Shown: positions 25,419-34,930, counted from the stretch's first letter. The stretch: 64,000 bases of DNA from Thiomonas delicata (GCF_900088825.1 NZ_LT592170.1:1228852-1292851), one strand, 5' to 3'. The notes: generated by a model not told the origin, from the letters alone. Numbers and translations: made by a program.

Positions 25419-26857
25419 CCGAGACGCTTGGCCAGCGCGACTAGCGCGGCCGACTGGCCTAAGCCAGCGGAGGGAAGTCGGCAGCGTCCACGCCGGTACA
25501 GACGCTGCCCCTCTCGATTCCCGAGATTCCGGCTGTGATCGAACCAGCCTTGATCTGGATGCCGCTTGATGCCAGTTCATTCCGACAGTTATGGACACAT
25601 GGAACACGAGACAAAGAACTCCGAACGCCTGACGATCTTCATCGCTGCTGCAGCAGGCATGGCCATATCCAACAACTATGCGCTGCAACCCGTGCTGCCG
25701 ATCGTGGCCAGAGATCTGAGCGTCTCGCAAGAGACAACCGGCCTGATCGTGGGTAGCCTGCAGATTGGCTATATGGCAGGAATTCTGCTGCTCGTGCCAC
25801 TGGGCGACAAACTGAAGCCGGCCACCTTGGTCGCTTGGCAGTTCCTGCTCCTTGGGCTGGCGCTGTTTCTTGGCGCAGCCGCCCCGTCCCTCGATGCCCT
25901 GTTGGCGGCGGCTTGCCTCGTGGGCGCGATGGCGACCAACGCCGTGCACCTGTCGGGCGTGGCGTTTCGCGTGTCGCCTCCGCAGACGCGGGGCCGTGCG
26001 GTTGGCACCGTGGCGATGGGCATTTCAGCCGGCATCCTGCTCAGCCGTTTCGTGGGGGGACTGATCGCCCAAATGTCGGATTGGCGCGTCATGCTGGCAA
26101 GCTTCGGCGTCGTCGCAGTCGTGTTCGGCGGGCTGTGTTGGCGGCTGCTGCCACGGCATGCCAGCCAGCAGAGCCAGGAGCCCTACCTGCGTTTGCTGAT
26201 CAGCCTGACGGATCTGCCGCGCCAGCACCCGTTGCTTCGCGAGGGCATTGCCGTGGGTGCTTGCTGGTTCTTCATCTTCAGCGCGCTCTGGGTCTGTCTT
26301 GCCCTGGGGCTGGCCGAACCGCCGTTGCGCTTAACGCCGGCGCAGGTGGGTCTGTTCGGATTTGCAGGACTGCTCGGCCTGTTCGCGACTCGGCCCGCGG
26401 GCCAGTTCGCAGACCGTTGGGGCCACCGCCCCGTCATCCTTGGCGGATTCCTGCTTGTGGTGATCGGGTGCCTATTCCTCTACGTCTCCTCCGCTTCGAT
26501 CATCGGGACGGCGATCGGCGTGGCATTGTTCGACATGGGCTGTTTTGCGGCCCAAGTGGCGAACCAGACGCGGCTGCTTGCGATCGACGCTGCGGCGCGC
26601 AGTCGCATCTACAGCGTCTATATGTTCACCTACTATGCGGCTGGCGCTATTGGCTCGGTCGTTGGGCCGATGATCTTCTTGTGCGTATTCCGGACCAACG
26701 TGACCGCTGATTCCGGTCATCGTGACCGGGCGATTCCGGGAACGTGACCGGCGAATCCGGTCATCGTGACCGGGCCGTTGGACTACGACACCGGAATGGT
26801 GTTGCGCATGAATCAACCTGGCGGACCAAGTAGCTTCACTGCATTTGCAGGAGCCCC

Positions 26858-28402
26858 ATGGCCGCCCCAAGGATCAACATGCGCAAACTCAAAGACGCCT
26901 TGCGTCTCAAACTCGAAGGTGGGCAATCCCACCAGCAAATAGCCACCGCTCTGGGCATCTCCAAAGGTGTGGTCACCAAGTACGTCGGCTTGGCCGTGGC
27001 CGCCGGCCTGGACTGGCCCACCGTGGCAGCGATGGACGAAGCAGCCCTGGAGCGGCAGCTTCTTTCCGCACCGCGGCCCAGCGATATCTACGCCCAGGCC
27101 GACTACGGCCGCATTCACCAGGAGCTGCGCCGCAAAGGCATGACGCTGGCACTGCTGTGGGAGGAATACTGCGCCCAGACCGGCGACGAACACGACCCCG
27201 AGCATCCCGTCAAACCCTGGCGCTACTCGCAGTTCTGCGAGAACTACCGCCAGTTTGCCAATCGTCTGAAGCGCTCAATGCGCCAAGTCCACCGCGCCGG
27301 CGAGAAGCTGTTCATCGACTACGCCGGACCCACGGTGGCTTTGACCAATGGCCAGCGCGCCAACATCTTTGTCGCCGCCATGGGCGCCTCGGGCTACTGC
27401 TTCGCGCTGGCCACGCCGGCGCAAACGGCCTGCGACTGGCTCGGCGCCACGGCGCGCGCGCTGACCTTCTTTGGCGGCGTGCCGCAACTCATCGTCCCAG
27501 ACAACCCACGCGCCTTGGTCAAAAGCGCCAACCGCTACGAGCCACAGTTGAACGACACCGTGCTCGACTTTGCCCGCCACTACGGCTGCTCGGTGCTGCC
27601 CGCGCGGGCTTATCACCCACAGGACAAAGCCAAGGTCGAGCTCAGCGTGCAACTGGTGGAGCGCTGGATCTTGGCGCGCCTGCGCAAGATCCAGTTCGCC
27701 ACCATCGACGACGTCAACGACGCCATGGCCCCGCTGCTGGAATACCTCAACCAGCGCGCCTTCCAGAAGCTGCCCGGCTGCCGGGCCAGCGTGTTCAAGG
27801 AAATCGATGCCCCGGCGCTGATGGCGCTGCCGCTGCAAGCCTGGGAATGGGCGGTCTTCAAAACCGTGCGCGTGCATATCGACAGCCACATCGAGTTCGA
27901 AGCCCACCGCTACAGCGTGCCCCACGCCCTGGTGGGCATGGCGCTGGAGCTGCGCATCACGGCCAGTGCCGTGGAGGTGGTGCACCGCGGGCAACGCGTG
28001 GCCAGCCACAGGCGCTGTGCGCACCCGGGGGGCTTCACCACCGTGGCTGAACACCTGCCCGATCGGCACCAAGCCCAGGCCCAGTGGACGCCCGAGCGGC
28101 TCATCCATTGGGGCGAGCGTGTCGGCGTGGCCTGCGCCCTCACGGTGCGCCGGATGCTGGAGCGGCAGCGGCATCCCGAGCACGCGTACCGAGCGTGCCT
28201 GGGGTTGTTGTCCTTGAGCAAACGCTACGGCGACGCACGCCTGGAGGCGGCCTGCGTGTTGGCGTGCGCGTTGGGCACCTCCAAGTACACGCACATCCGC
28301 GACATCTTGGTGAACCGGCGCGACCTGCTGCAAGCCAGCACCACGCCCGAGTGGACGAGCCCGTCGCACGCGCATGTGCGCGGCGCGGATTACTACCAAT
28401 GA
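26858..28402 (+). CDS. istA: IS21-family transposase IstA
   Basis: A 514-residue DDE transposase. An N-terminal helix-turn-helix (HQQIATALGISKGVVTKYVG) is followed by the catalytic core: FIDYAGP (first Asp), PQLIVPDNPRAL (second Asp) and HPQDKAKVELSVQLVE (Glu). The C-terminal part resembles IstA/Mu-type beta-barrel sequence (EFEAHRYSVPHALVGMALEL). Its stop overlaps the istB start by ATGA. No frameshift or stop interrupts it, so the IS may still be mobile. Confidence 0.93.
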   Translation: MAAPRINMRKLKDALRLKLEGGQSHQQIATALGISKGVVTKYVGLAVAAGLDWPTVAAMDEAALERQLLSAPRPSDIYAQADYGRIHQELRRKGMTLALLWEEYCAQTGDEHDPEHPVKPWRYSQFCENYRQFANRLKRSMRQVHRAGEKLFIDYAGPTVALTNGQRANIFVAAMGASGYCFALATPAQTACDWLGATARALTFFGGVPQLIVPDNPRALVKSANRYEPQLNDTVLDFARHYGCSVLPARAYHPQDKAKVELSVQLVERWILARLRKIQFATIDDVNDAMAPLLEYLNQRAFQKLPGCRASVFKEIDAPALMALPLQAWEWAVFKTVRVHIDSHIEFEAHRYSVPHALVGMALELRITASAVEVVHRGQRVASHRRCAHPGGFTTVAEHLPDRHQAQAQWTPERLIHWGERVGVACALTVRRMLERQRHPEHAYRACLGLLSLSKRYGDARLEAACVLACALGTSKYTHIRDILVNRRDLLQASTTPEWTSPSHAHVRGADYYQ

Positions 28403-29208
28403 ACATCCCACACGAGAACGAGACGACCATGATGATGAACACGACCCTGAATCAGCTGCGCGGCTTGCGGCTGGAGACCATGGCCCAGGCCCTGGAGCAG
28501 CAACTGCGCACCGGCGGCATGGCCGCCATGAGCTTTGAGGAGCGGCTCGCCCTGCTGGTGGACCGCGAAGTGCATGGCCGGCAGGACCGGCGCTGCGCGC
28601 GCCTGCTCAAGTTGGCCAAGCTCAAATACCCACAGGCCGCCATTGAGGACTTGGACAGCCGCAGCACGCGCGGCATTGAGCGCAGCGCGGTGATGAGCCT
28701 GGCCCTGGGCGATTGGGTGCAGGCCGGGCATGCGGTGCTGATTACCGGCCCCACCGGGGCGGGCAAATCGTGGTTGGGGTGCGCCTTGGCGCAGCACGCT
28801 TGCAGGCGTGGCCACAGCGCCATCTACCAACGCGTGCCCCGCCTGGGCGAGGAGCTGCGCATACGGCACGCCAATGGCACCTTCACGCGTTGGTTGGACA
28901 CGCTCAAGAACACGGACGTGTTGCTGCTCGATGACTGGGGGATGACGGCCATGGATGCGCAAACGCGGGCCGATTTGCTGGAGATCATTGATGACCGGGC
29001 GGCCAGCCGCGCCACGATCATCACCAGCCAGTTGCCCATTGAGCATTGGCACGAATGGATTGGTGACGCCACGATGGCCGACGCGATGCTGGATCGGCTG
29101 ATGCAAAGCCATCACCGACTCACGCTCACCGGAGAGTCGTTGCGCAAGAAGGTGCCGGCCAAAGGCAAGGCGGGCTCGCAGGCGCCCGCAAGCAAAGATA
29201 CCGATTGA
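28399..29208 (+). CDS. istB: IS21-family helper ATPase IstB
   Basis: A 269-residue AAA+ ATPase that assists IstA in target selection. The N-terminal helical region is LNQLRGLRLETMAQALEQQL, the Walker A loop is GPTGAGKSWLGCAL near residue 120 and Walker B is VLLLDDWGMTAMD near residue 180. ASRATIITSQLPIEHWHEWI and DRLMQSHHRLTLTGES follow, which are typical of IstB. It overlaps istA by ATGA. A longer start is not needed. Confidence 0.93.
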   Translation: MNIPHENETTMMMNTTLNQLRGLRLETMAQALEQQLRTGGMAAMSFEERLALLVDREVHGRQDRRCARLLKLAKLKYPQAAIEDLDSRSTRGIERSAVMSLALGDWVQAGHAVLITGPTGAGKSWLGCALAQHACRRGHSAIYQRVPRLGEELRIRHANGTFTRWLDTLKNTDVLLLDDWGMTAMDAQTRADLLEIIDDRAASRATIITSQLPIEHWHEWIGDATMADAMLDRLMQSHHRLTLTGESLRKKVPAKGKAGSQAPASKDTD

Positions 29209-29586
29209 TTCTCTGATGCCTGTCGAGCGGGATCATGCATACATGCCCGATCGGGGGGTGCCTCCGGCGGCCTGGCGGGGGCCTGACGAAACCGTTTCAA
29301 CAACAATTTGAGAAAGGAAAGCCAACCCTCAAAGCAAGCCAAACCTAAAATCAAGCCGCGCAACACCACCATCGGTCACGATGACCGGAATCAGCGGTCA
29401 CGTTCGCCGGAATACGCATCTTGCGCTACGGCTGGAGCGCAATGTGCGAGTTGAGTATCGTGCTGGCCTGTTTCGGCTTCGGCCTTACGCTGATGAATCA
29501 TCGGCGCGCTCGGCGCGAAGACAATCGGATGCCATCATTGGATGATGAAGCTGTTTAGTCTGACCACCGACAAGTGGCAGAGTGCC

Positions 29587-30528
29587 CTAATCATTCGTTC
29601 GGCAGTTCCGCGGCGAGACGCCGTAGCGCTCCTTGAACAGCCTGCTGAAATGTGCGGGATCCTTGAAGCCGCATTGATAGGCGATGGAGGCGATGGCCTG
29701 CTCCCGGTAGGCCTCGCATTGCAGCATCGCTTGCGCGGCCTCGAGACGCTTGGCCAGCACGATCCGCGAGAAGCGCAGTCCTCGCTGGGCGAACAGCCGG
29801 TGCAGATAGCGTTCTGACACGCCGATCGCTTGCGCGCAGGCCACGGCGGACAGAACGTCCGCGTCGTACAAATGCTGCTCAACGTAGTCGAGCGCCTGTT
29901 GCCAGCGCAGTTCATTTCCGGCTCGGATGGCGGGCGCTGGCGCTGAATCACCGTGATAGGCGGCTGCCAACAGCCACGGCAGCGCAAAGGACATGTAGAA
30001 ATCGGCGGTACCGCACGAGCCATCCATGGCCATGCCAGAGAGAGCCCGGCGGACTGTCTCAGCAGGCAGAGCGGCGCCGCGCGCGATCCGCGGCGCAAGG
30101 GGGCGGTACCTCGCGTGGTCCGCACGATGGAGGCGTATGGCCGTTGCCGGCAGGCGTAGGGCGTAGAAGCTGCCGGGCGTCTTGAACACGACACGCGATG
30201 GCTCGGCAAGGTTGCGGAACGAGATGTCCCCGGCGCCGAAGGACAGGCGCGTGCCGTTCTGTTCAATGAAGCCGTCGCCTTCGACAACGACGTGAGCGAC
30301 GATGGATGCGCGTACCTCGGCCGATAGCGTGCCGAGATCTGGAACCGCGTGAGTGATCGACTGCGGGCGAACCGATAGCTGCGCCAACCACAGCCTGTTG
30401 AACTTCGCATGCTGCTCCAGGCGGCCGCCGGGGCCGCCGTCATCGAGGATGACCTGGCCTGGCACGAAGCGATCTGCCAGCAGCCGCTCCCATGCGTGCG
30501 CCGACGTCCCCTGCGTCTGGTTTTCCAC
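29587..30528 (-). CDS. AraC-family transcriptional regulator
   Basis: A 313-residue regulator. The N-terminal two-thirds is a cupin-like ligand domain of the AraC-binding type 2 kind (EGDGFIEQNGTRLSFGAGDI). The C-terminal AraC/XylS domain has both helix-turn-helix units (AQAIGVSERYLHRLFAQRGL and IASIAYQCGFKDPAHFSRLF). The GTG at 30528 is chosen because AAGGAG lies eight bases upstream. The gene is divergent from the diiron-enzyme/MFS operon and so probably regulates it. Confidence 0.87.
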   Translation of the reverse strand: MENQTQGTSAHAWERLLADRFVPGQVILDDGGPGGRLEQHAKFNRLWLAQLSVRPQSITHAVPDLGTLSAEVRASIVAHVVVEGDGFIEQNGTRLSFGAGDISFRNLAEPSRVVFKTPGSFYALRLPATAIRLHRADHARYRPLAPRIARGAALPAETVRRALSGMAMDGSCGTADFYMSFALPWLLAAAYHGDSAPAPAIRAGNELRWQQALDYVEQHLYDADVLSAVACAQAIGVSERYLHRLFAQRGLRFSRIVLAKRLEAAQAMLQCEAYREQAIASIAYQCGFKDPAHFSRLFKERYGVSPRNCRTND

Positions 30529-30633
30529 GTGTTCATCTCCTTCCAAAAATTCGGTTCATGTAGCGGCAAGCTCGCCGACTGGTGCTTCTTAGACTGTTTG
30601 TCACCCGTTTTCATCCCAAAGGAGAGGGAAACC

Positions 30634-31401
30634 ATGTCCGCCATCATGACCGATTCCCATGCTTCCGTGGTTTCTGCGCCTCCCGTTCAGCCTGATGCCG
30701 GATTGGATGACTTGCTGAAATTGCGTACCGCGCTGGTCCTGGAGCATCCCCTCAATCAGGCGGTCGGGGGTGACCCCGGAAGGCTTTTCCTGATGTTCGA
30801 GCTGTACGCCGACTTCGTGTACGACTTTACCGAGTACGTCTGCCGCTTGTTCATGGCGTTGCGGGATGAGGAGATGAAATCCGTGATCTATGAGAATCTG
30901 GTCGATGAGCTTGGTCTTGGTTCGGCGAAGCCAAGCACTTGGAAGGTACAGCATGGGGAACTCTACCGCCAGTTCATCCACAGCCTACGCTTGATCGAAC
31001 CCTACCGGGCGACGGGCATCGGACAGCGCATTACCACTATCGAGAACGCGTCGAAAGCCATCTCCAGACGCTTCTACGACGCACACGCGGCGATCATCAC
31101 CGACGGCGATGACCTGCAAAGCTTTGCCGCGTTCTCAACCATCGAGTGCTGGGTCTGCGACTTGTATGCCTTCTGGAAGCGCGCTCTCGTGGGCATGGGC
31201 TGCAGCGAAGAGAGCCTGGACATGCGGACCATCGATCTGCATTGCATCTGTGACGTCGAACACAGCGCTGCGCTGGATGGCCTTCTGCGGAGAAAGCTGT
31301 CGCAGGGCGCTGACGCGCTGCACCGGATGAGGAAGGGGGTCGTGCGCGGCATGGCGGCTTCCGAGCGGCTGTTCTCCGATATCCACCGGGAACTGGCATG
31401 A
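30634..31401 (+). CDS. Haem-oxygenase-like diiron (iron-containing redox) enzyme
   Basis: A 255-residue all-helical protein of the iron-containing redox enzyme group within the haem-oxygenase-like/TenA fold. Candidate iron ligands can be seen in order: YENLVDELG (Glu, near residue 90), VQHGELYRQF (His), FSTIECWVCDLY (Glu) and IDLHCICDVEHS (Asp, His, Asp, His). Related diiron oxidases oxidise amino or fatty acids in small-molecule synthesis. The substrate here is not known. AAAGGAG precedes the ATG at 30634. The MFS gene starts within its stop, and an AraC regulator is divergent. Confidence 0.75.
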   Translation: MSAIMTDSHASVVSAPPVQPDAGLDDLLKLRTALVLEHPLNQAVGGDPGRLFLMFELYADFVYDFTEYVCRLFMALRDEEMKSVIYENLVDELGLGSAKPSTWKVQHGELYRQFIHSLRLIEPYRATGIGQRITTIENASKAISRRFYDAHAAIITDGDDLQSFAAFSTIECWVCDLYAFWKRALVGMGCSEESLDMRTIDLHCICDVEHSAALDGLLRRKLSQGADALHRMRKGVVRGMAASERLFSDIHRELA

Positions 31402-32561
31402 TGGTGTCGGCCCGTGGCGAGAGCACCGGGTGGCGATGGCCACCCATGCTGCTGCTGGCGCCGTTCCAGTTCATCTTCGGGCTGATCTATTCCTGGGGCG
31501 CCATCGCGCCCGCCATCCATGCCCAAAGCGGCTGGCCTCGGGCGACTCTCGACCTGGCGTTCTCGCTGACGCCTCTCGCGTTGCTTCCGGCTGTTGTCCT
31601 GGCCGGCCATGGGCTGCGGCGGATGTCGCCCAGGGCGATGCTGGCGGTGGCGCTCGGCTGCTTCACGATCGGTGGCGCGGTCGGTTTGGTGTTCGGGGAT
31701 TCGCTGCCGTTCATGCTGGGCTACAGCATCGTGGCCCTGGGGATTGGCGCCGGGTTGTCCACGGCGGCCTGCATCGCCGTCGTCGCGCGCCTGTACCCAC
31801 AACGCCGGGGTGTGCTGGGCGGCGCACTGCTGGCGCTGTATGGCATGTCGTCGGTGGTAAGCGCGCCCTTGTTCGAGTCGCTCAATGGTCACTTTGGCTG
31901 GCGCGCGGCGCTGGCTTTGCTGCTCGGCCTGTATGCCGCACTGGGCTGGCTGGCCTGGGCCGGCCTCCCGGTTCTGCCTGCGCAGGACGTGCACTTGGCC
32001 CCGCGTATCGGAATGCGGACCATGCTGGGCCATCGGTCGATGCGCTGGGCACTGGGTCTGGTGTTGATCGCCGCCCCTCTGGGGTCGGCGTCATTCGCGA
32101 CGGTTGGACATCTCACCCGCCAACTTGGCTTCGGCTCGAGCTTCGCCCTCGTTGCGGTCGCTGCCATGGCGATCGGAAACGGCCTGGGGCGGTTGGGCTT
32201 CGGCGCCTTGGCCGACGTCCGGGGCGGACGCTTCAGCCGCAAGGTGGTGCTGGCCGTCAACGCCCTGGCTGCGGCGATCCTGCTGGCCGTGCTGCATGGC
32301 CTGGACGCGAGGGCGTTCGCCCTGTATCCCTTGCTCATGGGCCTGGCCTTCGGCGGCATGGCAGGCAAGCTGCCGGCGCTGGCCGCACATGTCGTCAAGG
32401 ATGGCCATGCCGAGACGGCGTTCGGCTTGCTGTTCGGTGCCTTCGCATTGGCCAGTTTCCTGGGGCCGCTGGCCAGCGCTGCATTCGGTACGCGCGAGGC
32501 ACTGGAAGGTTTCGCCGTCTGTGCGATCGCAGGCTGGTTGTCGGCGCTCGTCGCTCCTTGA
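31398..32561 (+). CDS. MFS transporter (OFA-like)
   Basis: A 387-residue transporter with about twelve hydrophobic segments. It starts LLLAPFQFIFGLIYSWGAIA, a pattern like the oxalate/formate antiporter group, and has RRMSPRAMLAVALGC and GALADVRGGRFSRK loops at the expected 2-3 and 8-9 positions. It overlaps the diiron-enzyme gene by ATGA, so the two form one operon. It may export that enzyme's product or import its substrate. Confidence 0.85.
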   Translation: MMVSARGESTGWRWPPMLLLAPFQFIFGLIYSWGAIAPAIHAQSGWPRATLDLAFSLTPLALLPAVVLAGHGLRRMSPRAMLAVALGCFTIGGAVGLVFGDSLPFMLGYSIVALGIGAGLSTAACIAVVARLYPQRRGVLGGALLALYGMSSVVSAPLFESLNGHFGWRAALALLLGLYAALGWLAWAGLPVLPAQDVHLAPRIGMRTMLGHRSMRWALGLVLIAAPLGSASFATVGHLTRQLGFGSSFALVAVAAMAIGNGLGRLGFGALADVRGGRFSRKVVLAVNALAAAILLAVLHGLDARAFALYPLLMGLAFGGMAGKLPALAAHVVKDGHAETAFGLLFGAFALASFLGPLASAAFGTREALEGFAVCAIAGWLSALVAP

Positions 32562-32676
32562 ACTGGAGGTGAACGCAGTATCCAGGCCGGTAGCGCGAAG
32601 GCCAAGGCGTGCCGCATGGGGATTTACGACCAAGTGGCTGAAGCAGGCCTACGGAAATCCAGTACAAAATTTAGCC
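32562..32676. other. Intergenic region before the decayed HigBA pair
   Basis: An AT-rich stretch with GTACAAAATTTAGCC just before the ATG at 32677, which may hold the promoter of the toxin-antitoxin pair. No gene is seen. Confidence 0.35.
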
Positions 32677-33017
32677 ATGTGCACGGTCATCGAAACGCCG
32701 GGCCACCCCAAGTTTCCCTGACCCTCACGGGGGACGGGTCGGCGAGCCGACCCTGGGGGCACTCAGAAGCAGGCCGATCGCATCTGGGCCGAAGGAGGCG
32801 GCTGCAGTTCATCACATAGATCGTCGAGCATGCTGACGCGGTCGACGTGATTCCTGGGGCGGATGGATCCCGCAAGGTGCGCTGGCAGCGGCAAGTCCGG
32901 CGGGCGCGCCTGATCTACTTGAATCTGACCGACGAGGAGGCCGTGCTATTGGTGGCGGTCTACGCCAAAGTGGAGCAGGACAACATGCTTCCCAAGGACA
33001 TCCGAAAGGTGGTGTGA
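32677..33017 (+). pseudogene. HigB/RelE-type toxin, disrupted
   Basis: The start MCTVIETP matches the N-terminus of a common RelE-like toxin family. It is then interrupted by a GC-rich palindromic block (about 32700-32760). After it the toxin sequence resumes as QKQADRIWAE, shifts frame at a lost base, meets a TAG near 32817 and continues as IVEHADAVDVIPGADGSRKV, RWQRQVRRARLIYLNLTDEE and AVYAKVEQDNMLPKDIRKVV to the stop at 33017. Three separate lesions make it non-functional. Confidence 0.85.
32700..32760. repeat. GC-rich palindromic element inside the toxin gene
   Basis: The block begins GGGCCACCCCAAGTTTCC, contains the hairpin GGGTCGG-CGAG-CCGACCC and ends CCCTGGGGGC. It resembles the block at 17010-17076 in trbL. 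It separates two matching parts of the toxin reading frame, so it is an insertion. Confidence 0.55.
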
Positions 33018-33018
33018 C

Positions 33019-33324
33019 ATGGACGTGAACAAGATCGCCAAGGCCATCGAGGCCGACGCGGGAGAGCCGCTGCCCGATCTGCTTCAGGCGCTGGACGATG
33101 CGCGGACGCGGGCGGGGCGCGTGATGACTCCCGAGCAGCTTCTCGTGCGCAAGGCCCGAGAGGCGTCGGGATTGACGCAGGCAGCGTTCGCGGAACGCAT
33201 CTCGACACCAGTCGCCACCTTGCGTGACTGGGAGCAGGGGCGTTTCGCTCCGTCCGGCGGCGTGCTGTGCTTGCTGCGCCTCATCGCCCGTCACCCGGAC
33301 TTGACGCAAGAACTTGCCGCCTGA
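33019..33324 (+). CDS. HigA-type XRE antitoxin
   Basis: A 101-residue antitoxin with a helix-turn-helix in the C-terminal half (REASGLTQAAFAERISTPVA, then TLRDWEQGRFAPSG), the HigA2 pattern. It starts one base after the stop of the broken toxin gene. The antitoxin itself is intact and may persist as a repressor or protect against a related toxin. Confidence 0.85.
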   Translation: MDVNKIAKAIEADAGEPLPDLLQALDDARTRAGRVMTPEQLLVRKAREASGLTQAAFAERISTPVATLRDWEQGRFAPSGGVLCLLRLIARHPDLTQELAA

Positions 33325-33557
33325 AGAGGCAAAGAAGGCAAAGGGGGCGCTTGAGGAATGCCTCTGAGTGCGCATCACATGGTTCTAAATTGGGTATCGA
33401 CCAGGGACTACATCGCAGCCGCGAAGGTGGCGGCGACGCGATCCAGATTTGCCTCGATCATTCGCATTCGGAGTAATGCATGGCGAGAAATGTGCTGCGA
33501 CACGAGCTGGGGGCTGGAGAATCAGATGCCGACGACGACTGAAGGAGATCGGAGATT
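33325..33557. other. Intergenic region, nothing recognised
   Basis: About 230 bases after the antitoxin. A short frame from 33378 has no family resemblance. AAGGAG at 33542-33547 and GGAG at 33551 lie just before the TTG start of the next gene. Confidence 0.35.
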
Positions 33558-34796
33558 TTGGCGACAAACAGAAAAGAGCCCTTGACCAAGCACGCCTGGC
33601 AGTTCGCACCGAAGTTTCGCCGTGGCGCGTTCGGCTGGCGGTCGGATCTGCCGATCCAGCGGATCAAGGAAGCGGTCTCCGAGATCAAGGCGATGTCCCG
33701 CAAGGAGCCTGTCCTTGCCGCGGAAGGTGCTGTCATCCTGCTGGAAAAACTCTCTCCCGCATTGGAGCAGGTGGACAGTTCTTCGGGGGCGATCGGCTCG
33801 GCAGTGAATCGGGCCATCGACACCCTGGTGCCAATCATCGCTGAGGCAACTGTGGATGTCGGTGTGCGGCAGCGTTGGCTGCAGCGTCTATGGGCCGCCG
33901 TCGAGAATGACGGCATGTCCTACATCGAAGCACTGGGTGAACTCTGGGGTGATCTGTGCGCAACGCCCGAGATCGCGGTGGCCTGGGCGGAGGAGTTCCT
34001 GCCGGGTTTGGAGTCAGCCTGGGGGTCACCTCAAGGTGAGCATCGGTACTACGGCGGCACAGCCGCCTGTCTTGCTTGCCTATACGCAGCAGGGCGCAAC
34101 GAGCAGCTTCTGGCGCTCCTCGAGAAAGCCCCGTTCAAGTGGTGGCGCGACCGGCGTTGGGGTGTGAAGGCATTGGTGGCCATGGGTCGGCGGGCCGAGG
34201 CCTTGCGCTATGCCGAGGAATCGCGCGGACTCAATGACCCGCCCTGGCAGATCGCCCAAGCGTGTGAGGCGATCTTGCTGGAATCGGGTCTCGCGGAAGA
34301 GGCGTACAAGCGCTTTGCGATCGAGGCGAATCAAGGCGCCACCTATCTCGCGACGTTCCGGGCGATCGCCAGGAAGTACCCGGGAATTCCGAAGGCGGCA
34401 ATCCTGCGCGATCTCGTGGCCAGCACGCCGGGCAGCGAGGGCAAGTGGTTCGCCGCGGCCAAGGATACGGGGCTATTCGCCATGGCGACCGAGTTGGCCA
34501 GGCACCGGTCGGCTGACCCGCGCACCCTGACGCGTGCTGCCCGTGACCATGCGGAAATGCAGCCGGGGTTCGCGCTCGCCGCCGGTCTGGCTGCATTGCA
34601 CTGGATGGCGCTCGGGTATGGCTACGACATCACCGGAGCCGATGTGCTCGATGCCTACACGGCGGCGCTGCGGGCTGCACCGGCAGCGGGCGTTGCGGTC
34701 GACCATGTGCAAGCGCAGGTCCGTGACCTGATCGCGGCGGCCCACCCAGGGAGCAAGCTGTTGGCGACAATGCTCGGGCAGCGCGTGGGTAGATAG
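33558..34796 (+). CDS. Conserved hypothetical helical-repeat protein
   Basis: A 412-residue protein of unknown function. The N-terminal part (KHAWQFAPKFRRGAFGWRSD, then IKEAVSEIKAMSRKEPVLAA) is basic. The remainder is alpha-helical and repetitive, with Ala-rich helices about 30 residues long, similar in look to TPR/SEL1-type repeats. There is no signal peptide or membrane segment. It begins at a TTG with GGAG four bases upstream, which is tight. The ATG in AMSRKEPV at 33693 would drop the conserved-looking N-terminus. It lies alone among toxin-antitoxin genes. Confidence 0.65.
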   Translation: MATNRKEPLTKHAWQFAPKFRRGAFGWRSDLPIQRIKEAVSEIKAMSRKEPVLAAEGAVILLEKLSPALEQVDSSSGAIGSAVNRAIDTLVPIIAEATVDVGVRQRWLQRLWAAVENDGMSYIEALGELWGDLCATPEIAVAWAEEFLPGLESAWGSPQGEHRYYGGTAACLACLYAAGRNEQLLALLEKAPFKWWRDRRWGVKALVAMGRRAEALRYAEESRGLNDPPWQIAQACEAILLESGLAEEAYKRFAIEANQGATYLATFRAIARKYPGIPKAAILRDLVASTPGSEGKWFAAAKDTGLFAMATELARHRSADPRTLTRAARDHAEMQPGFALAAGLAALHWMALGYGYDITGADVLDAYTAALRAAPAAGVAVDHVQAQVRDLIAAAHPGSKLLATMLGQRVGR

Positions 34797-34916
34797 TCTG
34801 GCAACTGAATGTCCAAATTACCCGCTGGGGGTCGAACGGAACGAGCTGCTGAGCCGCACCGCTCTGTGTGCCTCAGCGTCCAGGGGGATTTGCGAGTGTT
34901 GATTGACAAAAATGCA

Positions 34917-34930
34917 ACTACAATAGCGGC
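34917..34930 (+). promoter_or_regulatory. Likely brnTA copy 2 promoter -10 region
   Basis: TACAAT at 34919-34924 ends six bases before the brnT ATG at 34931, in a locally AT-rich stretch that includes TTGACA at 34903-34908. The spacing between these two hexamers is too short for a classic promoter, so only the -10 is suggested. Transcripts from it would have almost no leader. Confidence 0.4.

Larger units (their letters stand above)
26682..29418 (+). mobile_element. IS21-family insertion sequence, 2737 bp
   Basis: Both ends carry the inverted sequence TGCGTATTCCGG, then a few variable bases, then AACGTGACCGCTGATTCC and GGTCATCGTGACCG (left 26682-26728, right 29373-29418). A second copy of the GTGACCG-N-ATTCCGG block lies inside the left end, as in IS21 elements with multiple transposase sites. 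TCTTG flanks the element on both sides (26677-26681 and 29419-29423). The element encodes complete IstA and IstB and looks intact. Confidence 0.92.
25599..29558 (+). pseudogene. MFS transporter gene interrupted by an IS21-family element
   Basis: The left part (25599-26681) encodes about 360 residues of an MFS transporter with the loop LGDKLKPATLVAWQ and many membrane segments, up to GPMIFL. The right part (29424-29558) encodes RYGWSAMCELSIVLACFGFG and a polar tail ending in TAG. Removing 26682-29418 and one copy of the 5-bp duplication TCTTG restores one continuous frame. As it stands the protein loses its last helix. The family resembles drug/metabolite exporters. It follows ridA and was probably co-transcribed with it. 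Confidence 0.9.

Noticed and set aside
23936-29558. GGATGACGAAGCTGTTTGG near 23936 resembles GGATGATGAAGCTGTTTAG near 29540
   Set aside because: About 17 of 19 bases match but nothing around them aligns; too short to call an attachment repeat.
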